Shown here one piece after another: positions 53,338 to 63,657 of a stretch of DNA of 64,000 bases (position 1 is the first letter of the stretch; each line of letters begins with the position of its first letter). The position numbers and the translations under genes are program-made. Under the pieces are notes generated by a model. That model was not told the origin of the DNA, made no database searches, and saw only the letters and a list, made by a program, of their open reading frames with translations. This DNA is from Microcyclospora pomicola (lineage: Eukaryota; Ascomycota; Dothideomycetes; Capnodiales): assembly GCA_002786065.1 (NCBI GenBank), contig NHNY01000005.1, forward strand, positions 372,001-436,000, written 5' to 3'.

Positions 53338-55646
53338 TGAACAGGAAGGTTCGAGGGACTGCCGGAAGGAAGAACAGAGCGTAAGTAAGGGTTAGAGGCT
53401 GTTGTTGGTGTTGGTCGTATGGTCAGATTGCGTTATGTGATAGTGCGAGGGCGATCTGCTCCTCACGGAAGCCTACCTATATACACGACCATACCGTGGA
53501 CTGTGCGGTCATAGCTTGTGGATTACATCCTCTCGAAACCATAATATCATCAGCAGAAGCATCAAGAGTCTTCCGGTCAAAGAATGTTCCATGCAATGTC
53601 AGCCATTCGTGCTCGGCCATCTATTCCAGGATGCGTAAAATGTCAGGTTCGACAGGCGCACGAATATAGAGGCTAATGTACTTGGTGACAGACGAACATC
53701 CTATGTCTGTACTTAGGTTGCGACTCTGCCTCAAGCTAGAGGAGAGGCCGCAAGCAGATTGCGCGCTGAATGGGCTGGCGTCGAGGAACGGTACAGTATA
53801 GTTAGACCAAGTGTGGACGGAGGCTGCGTGGTAAAAATAACCCAAGCTACCTTAGCGACGGATCCCACGCCCGCGTGGTCATTACTAAACACTGATTTGA
53901 CTTCAGCCCCCATCTTGATGACTACAATACATGCTTGGATCTGTGCATGCGCCGCACCGAATACCATTCTCGGCATTCCCTAGCTGTTCGCCTGATCCGT
54001 GGTGTCCATCGGCCAGACCTTGTTGATCCTTCCGGGCTGTCCCCTTGAGTCCTGGTCTCGCCATTGGTGCAGGCCGGCACGCGGTCACCTCGTGTCATAC
54101 CATGTCGCGCGAGATACGACAAGGTAAAGCGAGTTGGATGACTCTGCACGATCTTGCGATGCAGTGCATTACTGCAGGTCCAACCATGCAATGCATGTGC
54201 ATGAGGCAGCACTCATAGGGCTGACGCTGTGCCGAAGGATGACTCCCTTCATGTCGATCTCCCACGCCGCAGACTGCAGTCCCTGGTGTCAGGGAGAAAA
54301 TACAACATTGCGCCTTTGCTTGGACCGTTCCGAAGTGTGCTAGAACGAGCCGGGCTTGAATGACTGGAGATGGCTCGATCATCACTGGAGCCGAATGGTA
54401 GCACTAACCGCGGATAACTGTCGCCATGATTGCATCTTGAACGAGCAGAACAGAAGGTAACCTCGATCCTGTTCCGTAATCCCCCACCGGTATCTCATGA
54501 GTCATAGAGGCAATGTCGAATGTAACCTTAGCAGTGCTATGAAGCACTGTGAGGCCTGGAAAGTGCATTACCAATATACGTCAATCTGACGAATCAGCGG
54601 GTTAAATCCATCAACCCCCACGCATTGCGTCGACGCTGAAGGCTCCAGGCAGAGCCTCCCATCCGCGTGGCTTCCATGCGCGGCCTGCACGTGTACTATG
54701 CGATGCAGTATGAACCAACATGCCGGTAAGCTGAGTTGTGCTGACAGGATTTCCCGCACAGCCCACGGACGGTCATCCCTGAGCATGGCGCCAGTCTGAA
54801 GCAGTCATCACACAAAAGTGCAGTGCAGCATCCAGAACCAGTCACCGCGCTGCAGGGTCGAGTTCTCGGCGAAGCATGCAGCCACCCAGGCTCGCAAACA
54901 TACGTCCATCCGTACTAGGCATGGAGTACCTGCTTGCTTATTCATCTTACCAAGAACTCATGCGGGCGGTGACTTCTTGCGGATGGTTACGACATCAGCG
55001 CGCTTCCTGCATTTCGAACGTACGGATCTCGTGGTGGTCGCCGTCTCCGCTGCAGTCCGACACCTCAGACTGTTCACTTCGTAAATCAGAACCTCCGTGG
55101 AAGTCAGCAACGCCCGAACCGTCACGTTCTCCACAATATACGATGTGTAGGACACGACGGCTCTAGGCAACGGTGTTTACTGGTCGGTCTAAATCATACC
55201 CTCCATGTACTCTAATATGGCAGGATCTGTACTGGTCTCGGCAATTAGTTCCTTCCTGAGCATTCCGCTGATGTTCCCTTGCGGCCGACCATTCTAGCTC
55301 TGAGCACCACGTGCTGACGAATGGCTTTAGAACAGAAGACGGAAGTTGAGTCTACCACGACGATGGATTACGCATGTGTGGCAAACTCCACAACCGCCCA
55401 TCCGGGTTCGTATTCAAGCAGGCACTGCGAAAACAATACAATGACTGCAACCAATGGAGTAAGGTCAGTATGAGATGAAGTAGACATGTAATCTCTCGAT
55501 ACTCTACACCAGTAACTATGCTACAGTCTGGGCCTAGATCAGGCCCGATCATCCACGTGCACTATCTCCTAACCTCCGCTCTCCGCGCGAATCGATATGT
55601 AAGCATCAGGATCGTGAAGGATGCTCATGATATCATAATCTCATTC
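53338..55646. other. 2.3-kb gene-poor stretch
   Basis: I see no gene, transposon end, tRNA or clear repeat. Open frames are all under 100 codons on both strands and lack family signals. Near 54170-54210 there are clustered GCATG/TGCA words. It may be decayed sequence. Confidence 0.45.
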
Positions 55647-57096
55647 CTAAGAACTCTGGCGATCGTTCTTGCGCTGACCATATGCCTTGGTGGCGTAGTC
55701 ACCCTTGTGCACAATCAGGTCCTCTGGTCGGTAGTTCTCACGACCGCTGAAGTACTCGTCGAGAATGGCCTTGGTACCAGCGGCGTATCGGGCTTGGGCG
55801 TCCAGCGAGGTTCCGGACATGTGTGGGGTCATGGCGTTTCCGCCTCCCCAGGTGGTGTAGGAAGCAGTGCGGAGTGGGTGGTCGGCCGGGGCTGGCTGAG
55901 GGAACCAGACGTCACCACCGTAGCCGCGAAGCTGACCACTCTTGAGCGCAGCTGCAACATCCTCCTTGACGACAATGGCACCACGAGCGGTGTTGACCAA
56001 CCATGAACCTGATTCGCCATGCGTTAGCTGCGTACAGGACCGAATGATGTACTGTTGATGAACTCACCCTTCTTCATCTTGCTGATCAACTCCTTGTTGA
56101 AGAGACCACGAGTCTTCTCGTGGAGCGGGCAGTTGATGGTAACAACATCACACTGTGCAAGCATCTCCTCGAGGCTGTCCACTCTTCGGCAACCGATCTC
56201 TTGCTCTTTCTCTGCGGACAGCGGTTGGTAGTCGAAGTAAAGCAGCTCCTTGCAGTCGAATGCCTTGAGTCTGCGCAACACACGCTCGCCAATACGGCCA
56301 ACAGCAACGGTGCCAACGGTCTTGCCCTCAAGGTCGTACTCGTTCTTTGCGACAGCGGCCACGTTCCAGTCACCAGAGGCGACCTGCTCGTGAGCTGGTA
56401 CAAAGTTGCGAACAAGTACCAAAATGGTCATGATGACGTGTTCGGCGACGGAAACGACATTGGAACCAGTAACCTCGGCGACCGTAATTCCACCGTTGGT
56501 GGTGTTGGCAGCGTTCAGGTCAACATGGTCGGAACCAATACCAGCGGTGACTGCAAGCTTTAGCTTCTTGGCCTTTGCGAGACGTTCGGCGGTGAGGTAT
56601 CCAGGATGGAAGCTGTTCCTTCGTGTCAGCACAATACAGTGCCAAAGGCGAAGCTGCTCGCAAGGTGTTCGAGAACCTACGGAGTAGTGATGATGACCTC
56701 AGCGTCGACCAATTCTTGGTCGAATTTGCTGTTCTCGCCCTCCTTGTCGGAAGTGGTCACCAGGGTGTGGCCTTGGTCTTCAATCCACTTCCTGATACCA
56801 AGCTCGTTCTCGGTGGTTCCGAGCAACTTTGGCTCTTGCGCTGCGTGCTCGCCACCCTGATTCGTACCATGATTAGTTTTTGGTTCCTACAGCGACGGGG
56901 TCAATGGATATCCACCTACATCGTACAACACGAGCAAGACTTTTCCCTGTCGAGAAGCACTTGCTGTCAGCGTTCGTACACCACCGATCGATCCGGTGAG
57001 AGCCGCTCCACGTTGGGTAAACGATGGGGCAGCTCGCTGCGACAGCAGGGAGCCGGCAGGCCGTGCGAGACGAAGGGCGGAGCGTGCAAATACCAT
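55647..57096 (-). CDS. FDH1: NAD-dependent formate dehydrogenase with N-terminal presequence
   Basis: It oxidises formate to CO2 with NAD. The four exons are 57096-56920, 56856-56681, 56612-56068 and 56008-55647, with introns of 63, 68 and 59 nt. All phases agree and give 419 residues. The N-terminus [20 protein letters not shown], Arg-rich with no acid for about 50 residues, looks like a mitochondrial presequence. The mature part starts [17 protein letters not shown] binding is shown by [20 protein letters not shown]. Substrate and catalytic residues are in [29 protein letters not shown] and the catalytic His in [19 protein letters not shown]. Aspergillus AciA (about 365 residues) lacks such a leader. 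Intron 1 begins right after YD and restores the family's DGG. Confidence 0.94.
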
Positions 57097-58560
57097 TTTG
57101 ACAAGCGAGGAGAGTAAAGATTGAGAAGGAATTTGGGACTCTGTCGACAAAGTAGAGCAGGGAGGAAGAGGAGAACAGAGTCGTCGTAGAAATGTATTAT
57201 GCGGTAGCTCGAGCTGGGGTAGGTAGCTGTGCCATCATCGTTGCGTTAGCGCCATGGAACTATCATCTCCATACAGCCGGGAGTGTGCCATTGCGGAAAG
57301 AGTGCGGGGGAGAAGTGACTTACCGTCACAACCGGTAAAGCTGCCACGTTATCCGGGGTATCAATGCAAATCAGTTGCTAGGCGATGTGACGCACAGAAG
57401 AATGTCGGGAATGCAGAGCGGCGACTGGGTTCGGCCAGGCCAACAGCTCCTCTTATATATCCTGGAATGCGGTACTTCGTCTTCCCTGGTGTTGTGGAGT
57501 CGTGCGGAGACGCTTCCAAGGACCCCATCTCATTGTTCGATGTGTCTCGATCTGCGTCAGGCTGAAGCCTCCATTTGACCAGATTGGTGTAAAATATCCT
57601 GTCACATCCCCACTTGACACTTCCGCACAACCTCCAGGTGTCACATTTGGGCGGTTGCCGAAGCTGTCACTGCTAGGCCCCGGCATGTCAGAGGTCTAGC
57701 CTTCAAAGGTACGCGTCAATGTTATCGGGTAGCGCCAGATCATGGCACTTCTCGACCTGGTGGAAGATACAGTCTCAGGCATTGGCAAAAAGCTCGAGCA
57801 TTTTCAACGACGTCCAGGGTCTAACTTTGGTTCGCCATTGTTGATATGTCGTAGTCCATGGATTTGCCGATGTCTCTCCAATGGCATACACACACACGGT
57901 TCGGCTTCTTTCTCGTCCCAAGTAATGACAGCAAGCATGACGACCATATCATGGCACCAAACAACGGATCGTCGCGACACGCACAGTAGCGCAGGGTCGC
58001 ATCGCGGGCTCGGAAGTATCGCGGAATGATGGCCTATGGCGTTGGCGAGGGATTTAGAGCTTCTGAGTGGGCTAGACTGCACTACTGGCAGACATCGTGA
58101 TCTTCTGTCCCCCGATCAGCAGAAAGATAGCGAACTCACACCGCCCTGCAAGGTACCCGAGGGTATATACTCGAGCTTGAGTCGGAGGAAGGGAAGTTGT
58201 TGCCATTGCTGGGAGGTTGGGGTAGGAGATGTCTCTGCTCAAGAAGGAGAGGCATGCCGCTGCAGCTGACATCACAGCCAGGCGTAGGCGTGAGACTGCG
58301 CCCTACATGAGCCTCATGTTGACCGCAGGCTCACAGTCTTCATCCCTACCAACCAGGAATAGCTTTGGACAACTCACATTACGCCCAGAAACACAGCTGC
58401 AACGATGGATGGTTAACCAACTACACAACCGCAGCACCCCTTTTCAACCTTCAGATTGCCAACTGACATTTCGATCTAACGTGCTCGAGGCAGCAGGACC
58501 GACGGCGAGGCCTGCAGAAAGCATCCCCTCGCATCACAACACTGCCAGCCAATACCATTC
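57097..58560. other. FDH promoter and gene-poor spacer
   Basis: The part next to 57096 is the formate dehydrogenase leader and promoter. The remainder (57700-58560) has open frames under 112 codons with no resemblance to known families. Confidence 0.45.
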
Positions 58561-59678
58561 TTAGTGCAACATGCCTTGGGCCACACATGAATGATATCGA
58601 ACAATCTCTAGAAAGCCTTCATGAGACCATCCAGAGCGATGCCAATGTTCTTCATCGCTGCCTCGCCGGCCGATGAGGCTAATCGTGACCCGAGATTGCC
58701 GCTTGCTCGGTTGACATCTTAGACAGCTGCGACTTAGATTTGTGGGCTTTGCAAGATCTTCTTTCAATTGACTTTTTCTTCGGATCCGGTGGTGCAGATC
58801 CGCGCATTCCCCAGCTGCAACTCGAGCACGTTCGGTCTCTGCATTGTATTCCTCCCCAGCCGGACCAGAGTTAGCAAGACGTTCTGGTGTGGACTCCGCC
58901 AAGGATCCCTCTGGCCAACCGCCCGCCTGTGTTCCGAAGGACGCTTTATCTACCCGCCAATTCATCCACTTCAAGTTATCTCCCAACATCCCTCTAAGTC
59001 CGCTCGCAAGAGAGCAAGCTATGTTGCGAGTCCTTGCTAATAACTTGCCTGTCAGGCTTTGGAAGCCACGTCTCATGATGTAAGGTGTCTCAGTATCATT
59101 TCCCATGTCGATCTCAGTGAGGTTGCCAAAGTCGAGATCGTCAAGGTCTCCGTCTTCCGCATCGCTATCGTTCGAGAAAGCCAGGGTCTTGATAGTATAC
59201 AGGACCGCGACCTGGTACAATTCTGCAGTGGTGCTGTGGTTCAGTGTGTGATTGCCAGCCGATAGCACTGTCAATCCGATGAAAAGTCCTAGCGCCATTA
59301 AGTCTTTCGCAATCTTCGCTGCCTCTTTGGCACACGTCTTGCTTCCACAGGGCTGTCGCAGCATGTCCTTGGTAGACTGCAGGCTCATCATCTTGCTTGC
59401 CAGGATGATTGTGGTGTTGTGGGTCCACACTTGACAGAGACTGGCATTGAGCACTGGCATGTCGTAGCGGTCCTGGAAGGTGTGGCCCGCTTCGGTGTTA
59501 TAGCACCAGTCCCATGTACCGTACAGATCCAGGATGGAAGACATGCCCGCGAAGGTGCCTGCAAGTGCAGCCTGTGATGGGTCAGCTACAGAATCCCAGA
59601 TCTTGTGACTATGTTACTTGCTTGGAACATAGTGTCGGTCTTGTTCTGCAAGTCGGTCTGCGTGTAGTGCACAGACAT
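58561..59678 (-). CDS. orphan protein of about 355 residues, function unknown
   Basis: I do not recognise this gene. Exon 1 (59678-59622) encodes MSVHYTQTDLQNKTDTMFQ; an in-frame TGA lies just upstream. The intron at 59572-59621 has a GC donor (GCAAGT), branch CTGAC and acceptor CACAG. Exon 2 continues AALAGTFAGMSSILDLYGTW. The segment to about residue 155 looks like real protein: DRYDMPVLNASLCQVW, paired Cys in RQPCGSKTCAKEAAKIAKDL, and one hydrophobic stretch MALGLFIGLTVLSAG. The acidic DSDAEDGDLDDLDFGNLTEI follows. The last 150 residues are Arg/Ser-rich and less convincing, so the real 3' end may differ, for instance through an unseen intron. It is possibly a membrane-associated protein. 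Confidence 0.5.
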
Positions 59679-60350
59679 TGCTCAAGTCAGCATCCCCATG
59701 GCAGAGATGCCGACGAGCACCGACTTGACACGCATGATGTCCGTCGTGTCAGCCTAGCACTGCGAGACGAGTTCGTGCCTGTCGTGTGGCAGAGATGAGC
59801 TCGAGGTTGAATTGACCGTCGATGCTGCGTGCCACCGCCATCTTAACCGCGCCATGTTCAGCTCTTCCTGACACATGCTGCTTCAAATTTTCTTCCCTTG
59901 GTATCGTGCTTATCCCGGATTACCTGTACCGATGATCGACAATGACTGCAATTGGATCCAACATCTAGCAAGCAATGATACTGGTCGTATAACACAAAAG
60001 TGAGTTGAAAAGGTGGTAGATTCTGGTCATGAGTGCCACGTTGGGGATTCATGGCTTTCACGAGACCCATCAGCGGTAATGGATCGCGCATTTTTGGTCG
60101 AAACATGAGAAGCTTCGTTCCACGAGGGCGTTCATGGATTCCGGAGCTCATATCTGCTTTTGGCTCAAGCTATGAGGGTTTATTGAGTCACGTGAACATT
60201 ACATGGGTCCAAAACCGGCCTGCATTCATGTTGTTACCACTGACTCATGTTTCTATGGTTCAGTCAGATGAATTAGACTTCATTCACGCTAGATAGAGCG
60301 ACATCCCAAGCGTGCTCTAACGGCGGCATCGAACTGAGCTAGTGACTTCG
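59679..60350. promoter_or_regulatory. divergent upstream region of the orphan gene and the amidase
   Basis: No gene is recognised. A TCACGTGA palindrome lies at 60188-60195. Confidence 0.45.
60188..60195. promoter_or_regulatory. TCACGTGA palindrome upstream of the amidase
   Basis: A perfect E-box octamer 156 bp before the amidase start codon, the same sequence as at 6009 and 49842. Confidence 0.4.
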
Positions 60351-62129
60351 ATGGCTTCAACTTTTGCTAAAGCACTCCTGGTGCTCGGCGTAGCTTCTGC
60401 GCAATCATGGCACCACAGTCCGCACGCTGATGGTAGCGACTCCGCTCCAACAGTCGAAAATGCTTCGTACTACTTCCCCGAAGAGAATAAGGCAGAGACT
60501 GCAGACTTGTTTCCCATGCCACTTTGTAACGGAGTCACGATCGAAGAAGCTACAATTGACCAGTTGCAAGAGTATCTAGCTGCGAGACGTCTCAGCTCGG
60601 TCCAGCTGATTGAGTGCTATCTCCAGCGATTCTGGCAGACGGATGCCTACATCAACTCAATCCTCGAGGTGAACCCTGATGTCCACAGTATAGCAGCACA
60701 ACTCGATGCCGAGAGGCAATCTGGCCAAGTACGTGGGCCTTTGCATGGCATCCCGTTCGCCATCAAAGACAACATCGCTAGTAAAGATAGTATGCAGACT
60801 ACAGCAGGAAGCTGGGCGCTACAAGGATCCATCGTCCCTCGTGATGCCCACGTAGTTATGAAGCTGCGTGCTGCTGGCGCCATACTTTTCGGCAAAGCCA
60901 CTCTTTCCGAATGGGCAGATATGCGAAGCAACAACTATTCTGAAGGCTACTCAGGTCGTGGTGGACAGTGTCGATCTGCTTACAACCTGACTGTGAACCC
61001 AGGCGGGTCGAGCTCTGGCTCTGCCGTGGGCGTGGCTGCTAACGTCTTCCCCTTCGCGCTGGGCACGGAAACGGATGGCAGCGTCATAAATCCCGCGGAG
61101 AGGAATGGGATAGTTGGTATCAAGCCTACTGTTGGGCTGACCTCCAGGGCGGGAGTGATACCAGAGTCGACGCATCAAGATAGCGTTGGGTGCTTCGGCC
61201 GTACAGTACGGGATGCGACGTACTGCCTTGATGCAATTTTCGGTCCTGATTCCAGGGACAACTACACCGCAGGGCAGATAGGTAAGACTCCAAGCGACGG
61301 CTACATCAAATCATTGACGAGTCGCCATGCTCTGAAGGGCGCAACTTTTGGCATCCCTTGGCAGAGCTTCTGGGTATACGCCGACGAAGAACAGTTGTCG
61401 ATTCTCCTTCAGATCATCGGTCTTATGGAGGCTGCAGGTGCTACCATCATCAACGGAACAGAAATACCAAGTCGTGACACCATCATCTCGCCGAATGGTT
61501 GGAATTGGGACTACGGTTCAACACGCGGCTATCCCAACGAGTCTGAGTACACTGTCGTCAAGGTCGATTTCTACAACAATATCAAGACTTACCTGTTCGA
61601 GCTCAGTAACACAAAAATACGCTCGCTCGAAGATATCGTTGCGTACAACTATGCAAACGACGGGAGTGAGGGTGGCAACCCCTGGCCATTCGGCAATCCT
61701 GCTTTCTATTCTGGTCAGGACGGCTTCCTCGCTTCTCTAGGTACGAAAGGTATCATGGACGAAACGTATTGGCAAGCGTTAAACTTCTGCCATACCACAA
61801 CGAGAGAGCAGGGCATTGACGCGGCTTTAAACATGGGTACGGACGGAAGAGCTCTGGACGCGCTACTAGTCCCACCAGATGTAGGGCAAACGTACCAGAT
61901 TGCCGCACAGGCTGGCTATCCTATGGTCACGATTCCAGCAGGTGTACACAGCTCAACTGGCATGCCATTCGGTTTGGCCTTGATGCAGACTGCTTGGAGG
62001 GAGGATGCACTGTTGACGTGGGCGTCTGCCATTGAGGACTTGCAGTCTGCGAGTGCGTCACCGCACAAAAGGACACTACCCAAGTGGTACGGTTATCTGG
62101 AGCGAAACATCCCTGTGCTAAACTTGTGA
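60351..62129 (+). CDS. Secreted amidase (amidase-signature family)
   Basis: This predicted extracellular amide hydrolase is of the GatA-like amidase-signature family; its substrate is unknown. It has 592 residues and no introns. The signal peptide is MASTFAKALLVLGVASAQS. The catalytic Lys is in HGIPFAIKDNIASKD. The Gly/Ser loop NPGGSSSGSAVGVAAN holds the cis-Ser. The nucleophile Ser is in LGTETDGSVINPAERNGIVG, where the common DTGGS reads ETDGS. Further conserved parts are GIKPTVGLTSRAGVIPES and, at the end, GYPMVTIPAGVHSSTGMPFG. Several NxS/T sites are present, as expected for a secreted fungal protein. The frame opens at a GTG three codons earlier; the ATG at 60351 is used. Confidence 0.9.
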   Translation: MASTFAKALLVLGVASAQSWHHSPHADGSDSAPTVENASYYFPEENKAETADLFPMPLCNGVTIEEATIDQLQEYLAARRLSSVQLIECYLQRFWQTDAYINSILEVNPDVHSIAAQLDAERQSGQVRGPLHGIPFAIKDNIASKDSMQTTAGSWALQGSIVPRDAHVVMKLRAAGAILFGKATLSEWADMRSNNYSEGYSGRGGQCRSAYNLTVNPGGSSSGSAVGVAANVFPFALGTETDGSVINPAERNGIVGIKPTVGLTSRAGVIPESTHQDSVGCFGRTVRDATYCLDAIFGPDSRDNYTAGQIGKTPSDGYIKSLTSRHALKGATFGIPWQSFWVYADEEQLSILLQIIGLMEAAGATIINGTEIPSRDTIISPNGWNWDYGSTRGYPNESEYTVVKVDFYNNIKTYLFELSNTKIRSLEDIVAYNYANDGSEGGNPWPFGNPAFYSGQDGFLASLGTKGIMDETYWQALNFCHTTTREQGIDAALNMGTDGRALDALLVPPDVGQTYQIAAQAGYPMVTIPAGVHSSTGMPFGLALMQTAWREDALLTWASAIEDLQSASASPHKRTLPKWYGYLERNIPVLNL

Positions 62130-62241
62130 GTGATCGAGGCATGAATGGCGTTGGGGGCATCACTGCAGGCTATGTTGCAGCAAGCCTTCCATTCATGCAT
62201 GCACAGCTTGTTTGTCGTGAACGAATTCACGAAGGCGTATA

Positions 62242-62257
62242 TATACATATATGTATA
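62242..62257. promoter_or_regulatory. 16-bp AT palindrome with TATA sequences
   Basis: TATACATATATGTATA is a perfect inverted repeat inside a longer alternating AT stretch, about 86 bp upstream of the next start codon. It may act as a TATA element. Confidence 0.35.
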
Positions 62258-62342
62258 CATATAACAACTATGTTCAACATATCAAGTTTGTTCAGCAAAC
62301 ATCAGGCAGCCCAGCACTTCGAAGTTCAGGATCGATTGAAAG

Positions 62343-62864
62343 ATGTCAGTCCTGGGAACAATCATGGATGGAGTATGTCGGCCCTCTCACCACGAACACC
62401 TAGTGAGCCTCCACTGACAAGGCCAGCTCATCCTCGCGTGCAAGAAGAACATCTACCCGGAGCTGCCCGAGGGCGAAGAGCCCCTGATCAAGGACGACTA
62501 CTTTCGCATTGTCCTCGTCATGGACGTGTATGAATATGCACATCGGTCCAACGGTACCGTCCATGGCGCCCGTCTCATCGACACGCACCGCACGGTCTTG
62601 TATGTGCACCCACACATGCCCGCCGACGAGCTGCTGGCGCTGGTCAGGAGCCGGGTCTGTGGGCACTTCGACATCAAAGACTCCTTCCCCCCGATCATGC
62701 CAGGATTGCAGCGAGGTTCGAAGCTCATTGCATGCGATGAGGAACACATCTTTGAGGTCTTGTCGATCCTGGACAGGACCGTAAAGGATGGTGACATCGC
62801 TGAGATCAAAGTACGGTTGCTGGCCACAATGAAAAAGGAAGGAGAAGGCGAAGCAACGAATTGA
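62343..62864 (+). CDS. small orphan protein, 155 residues, two exons
   Basis: I do not recognise the family. Exon 1 (62343-62372) gives MSVLGTIMDG. The intron at 62373-62426 (GTATGT...GCCAG, branch CTGAC, 54 nt) joins in phase 0 to LILACKKNIYPELPEGEEPL in exon 2. The rest reads like a compact soluble alpha/beta protein: DDYFRIVLVMDVYEYAH, then THRTVLYVHPHMPADELLAL, and a final acidic/basic helix LDRTVKDGDIAEIKVRLLAT. There are no signal peptide, membrane helix or Cys pairs. Exon 2 has marked G/C at third positions, which supports coding. A longer first exon from an ATG at 62271 exists in another frame and does not fit. It lies downstream of the amidase on the same strand. Confidence 0.6.
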
Positions 62865-63657
62865 GTATGAAGACGATAGGACGATGATGGAGTTCTTGAT
62901 TGTTTAGCAGTTTGCAGCATACACTTCAGTGGTGTTTCTTGAGCGCCATTATTATCGTACATTTAAGATACATGTAAGATACAAGTGTCCTCGTTCTAGC
63001 GACTCTATCTTCTTCAAATGTTACTTCGCGCCTTCTCTACATGTATGGAGACTCTCGTCAGGTCAAATCTGAGGATCCTTCCGAAGCAGACGATGCAAGT
63101 CTCGCAAGATGGATGCGCATACATCATGCGTGCTGCAGCATTCCTTCTGAGCTGACTGGGATTCATCGAAAGGTTCGCCGCCTCGCATTCAGTATTGGTC
63201 ATTCGGCGTGTAAGGCGTCGAATACGCGGTTCCCGTGACAGTGACAATACAAAGCGTATGGCAGGCTCGTGAAACCTTGAGTGCTGCGTATGCCAACAAA
63301 CAAATCACCAACCTCACGTTGGCAAGCGTGAATAGACACAGTGAAGATGCGTTTCGCTTGACCTTCAGAGACGTGGCCAGCGATGAGAGCAGTGCCGCGA
63401 TATGGACACCAGAGCCAGCGGCATATTAGTCTCCTTGTTGAGAGATTTGGAGTCGCAGCAGGGGGATGCGTCGCCATTCTCGAAAACAGCTATGCCCGGC
63501 TCGCAAGTGCTAGATGTCCGTGCCGTATAGCAACCTGGTACAAAGTCCGGTACTGCTCGAAGAGGTCTGCGGAAGTCTCGTTGCTCTCGTTGATCGAAGT
63601 CATCGGAGTAGAATGCGAGCAGTGACAAACCCGCATAAAGGTCATGGTCCAGGCCGA
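62865..63657. other. no recognisable gene
   Basis: Short open frames on both strands (63235-63429 plus, 63365-63820 minus) show no conserved pattern. The minus-strand gene at the window edge ends into this stretch. Confidence 0.45.
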
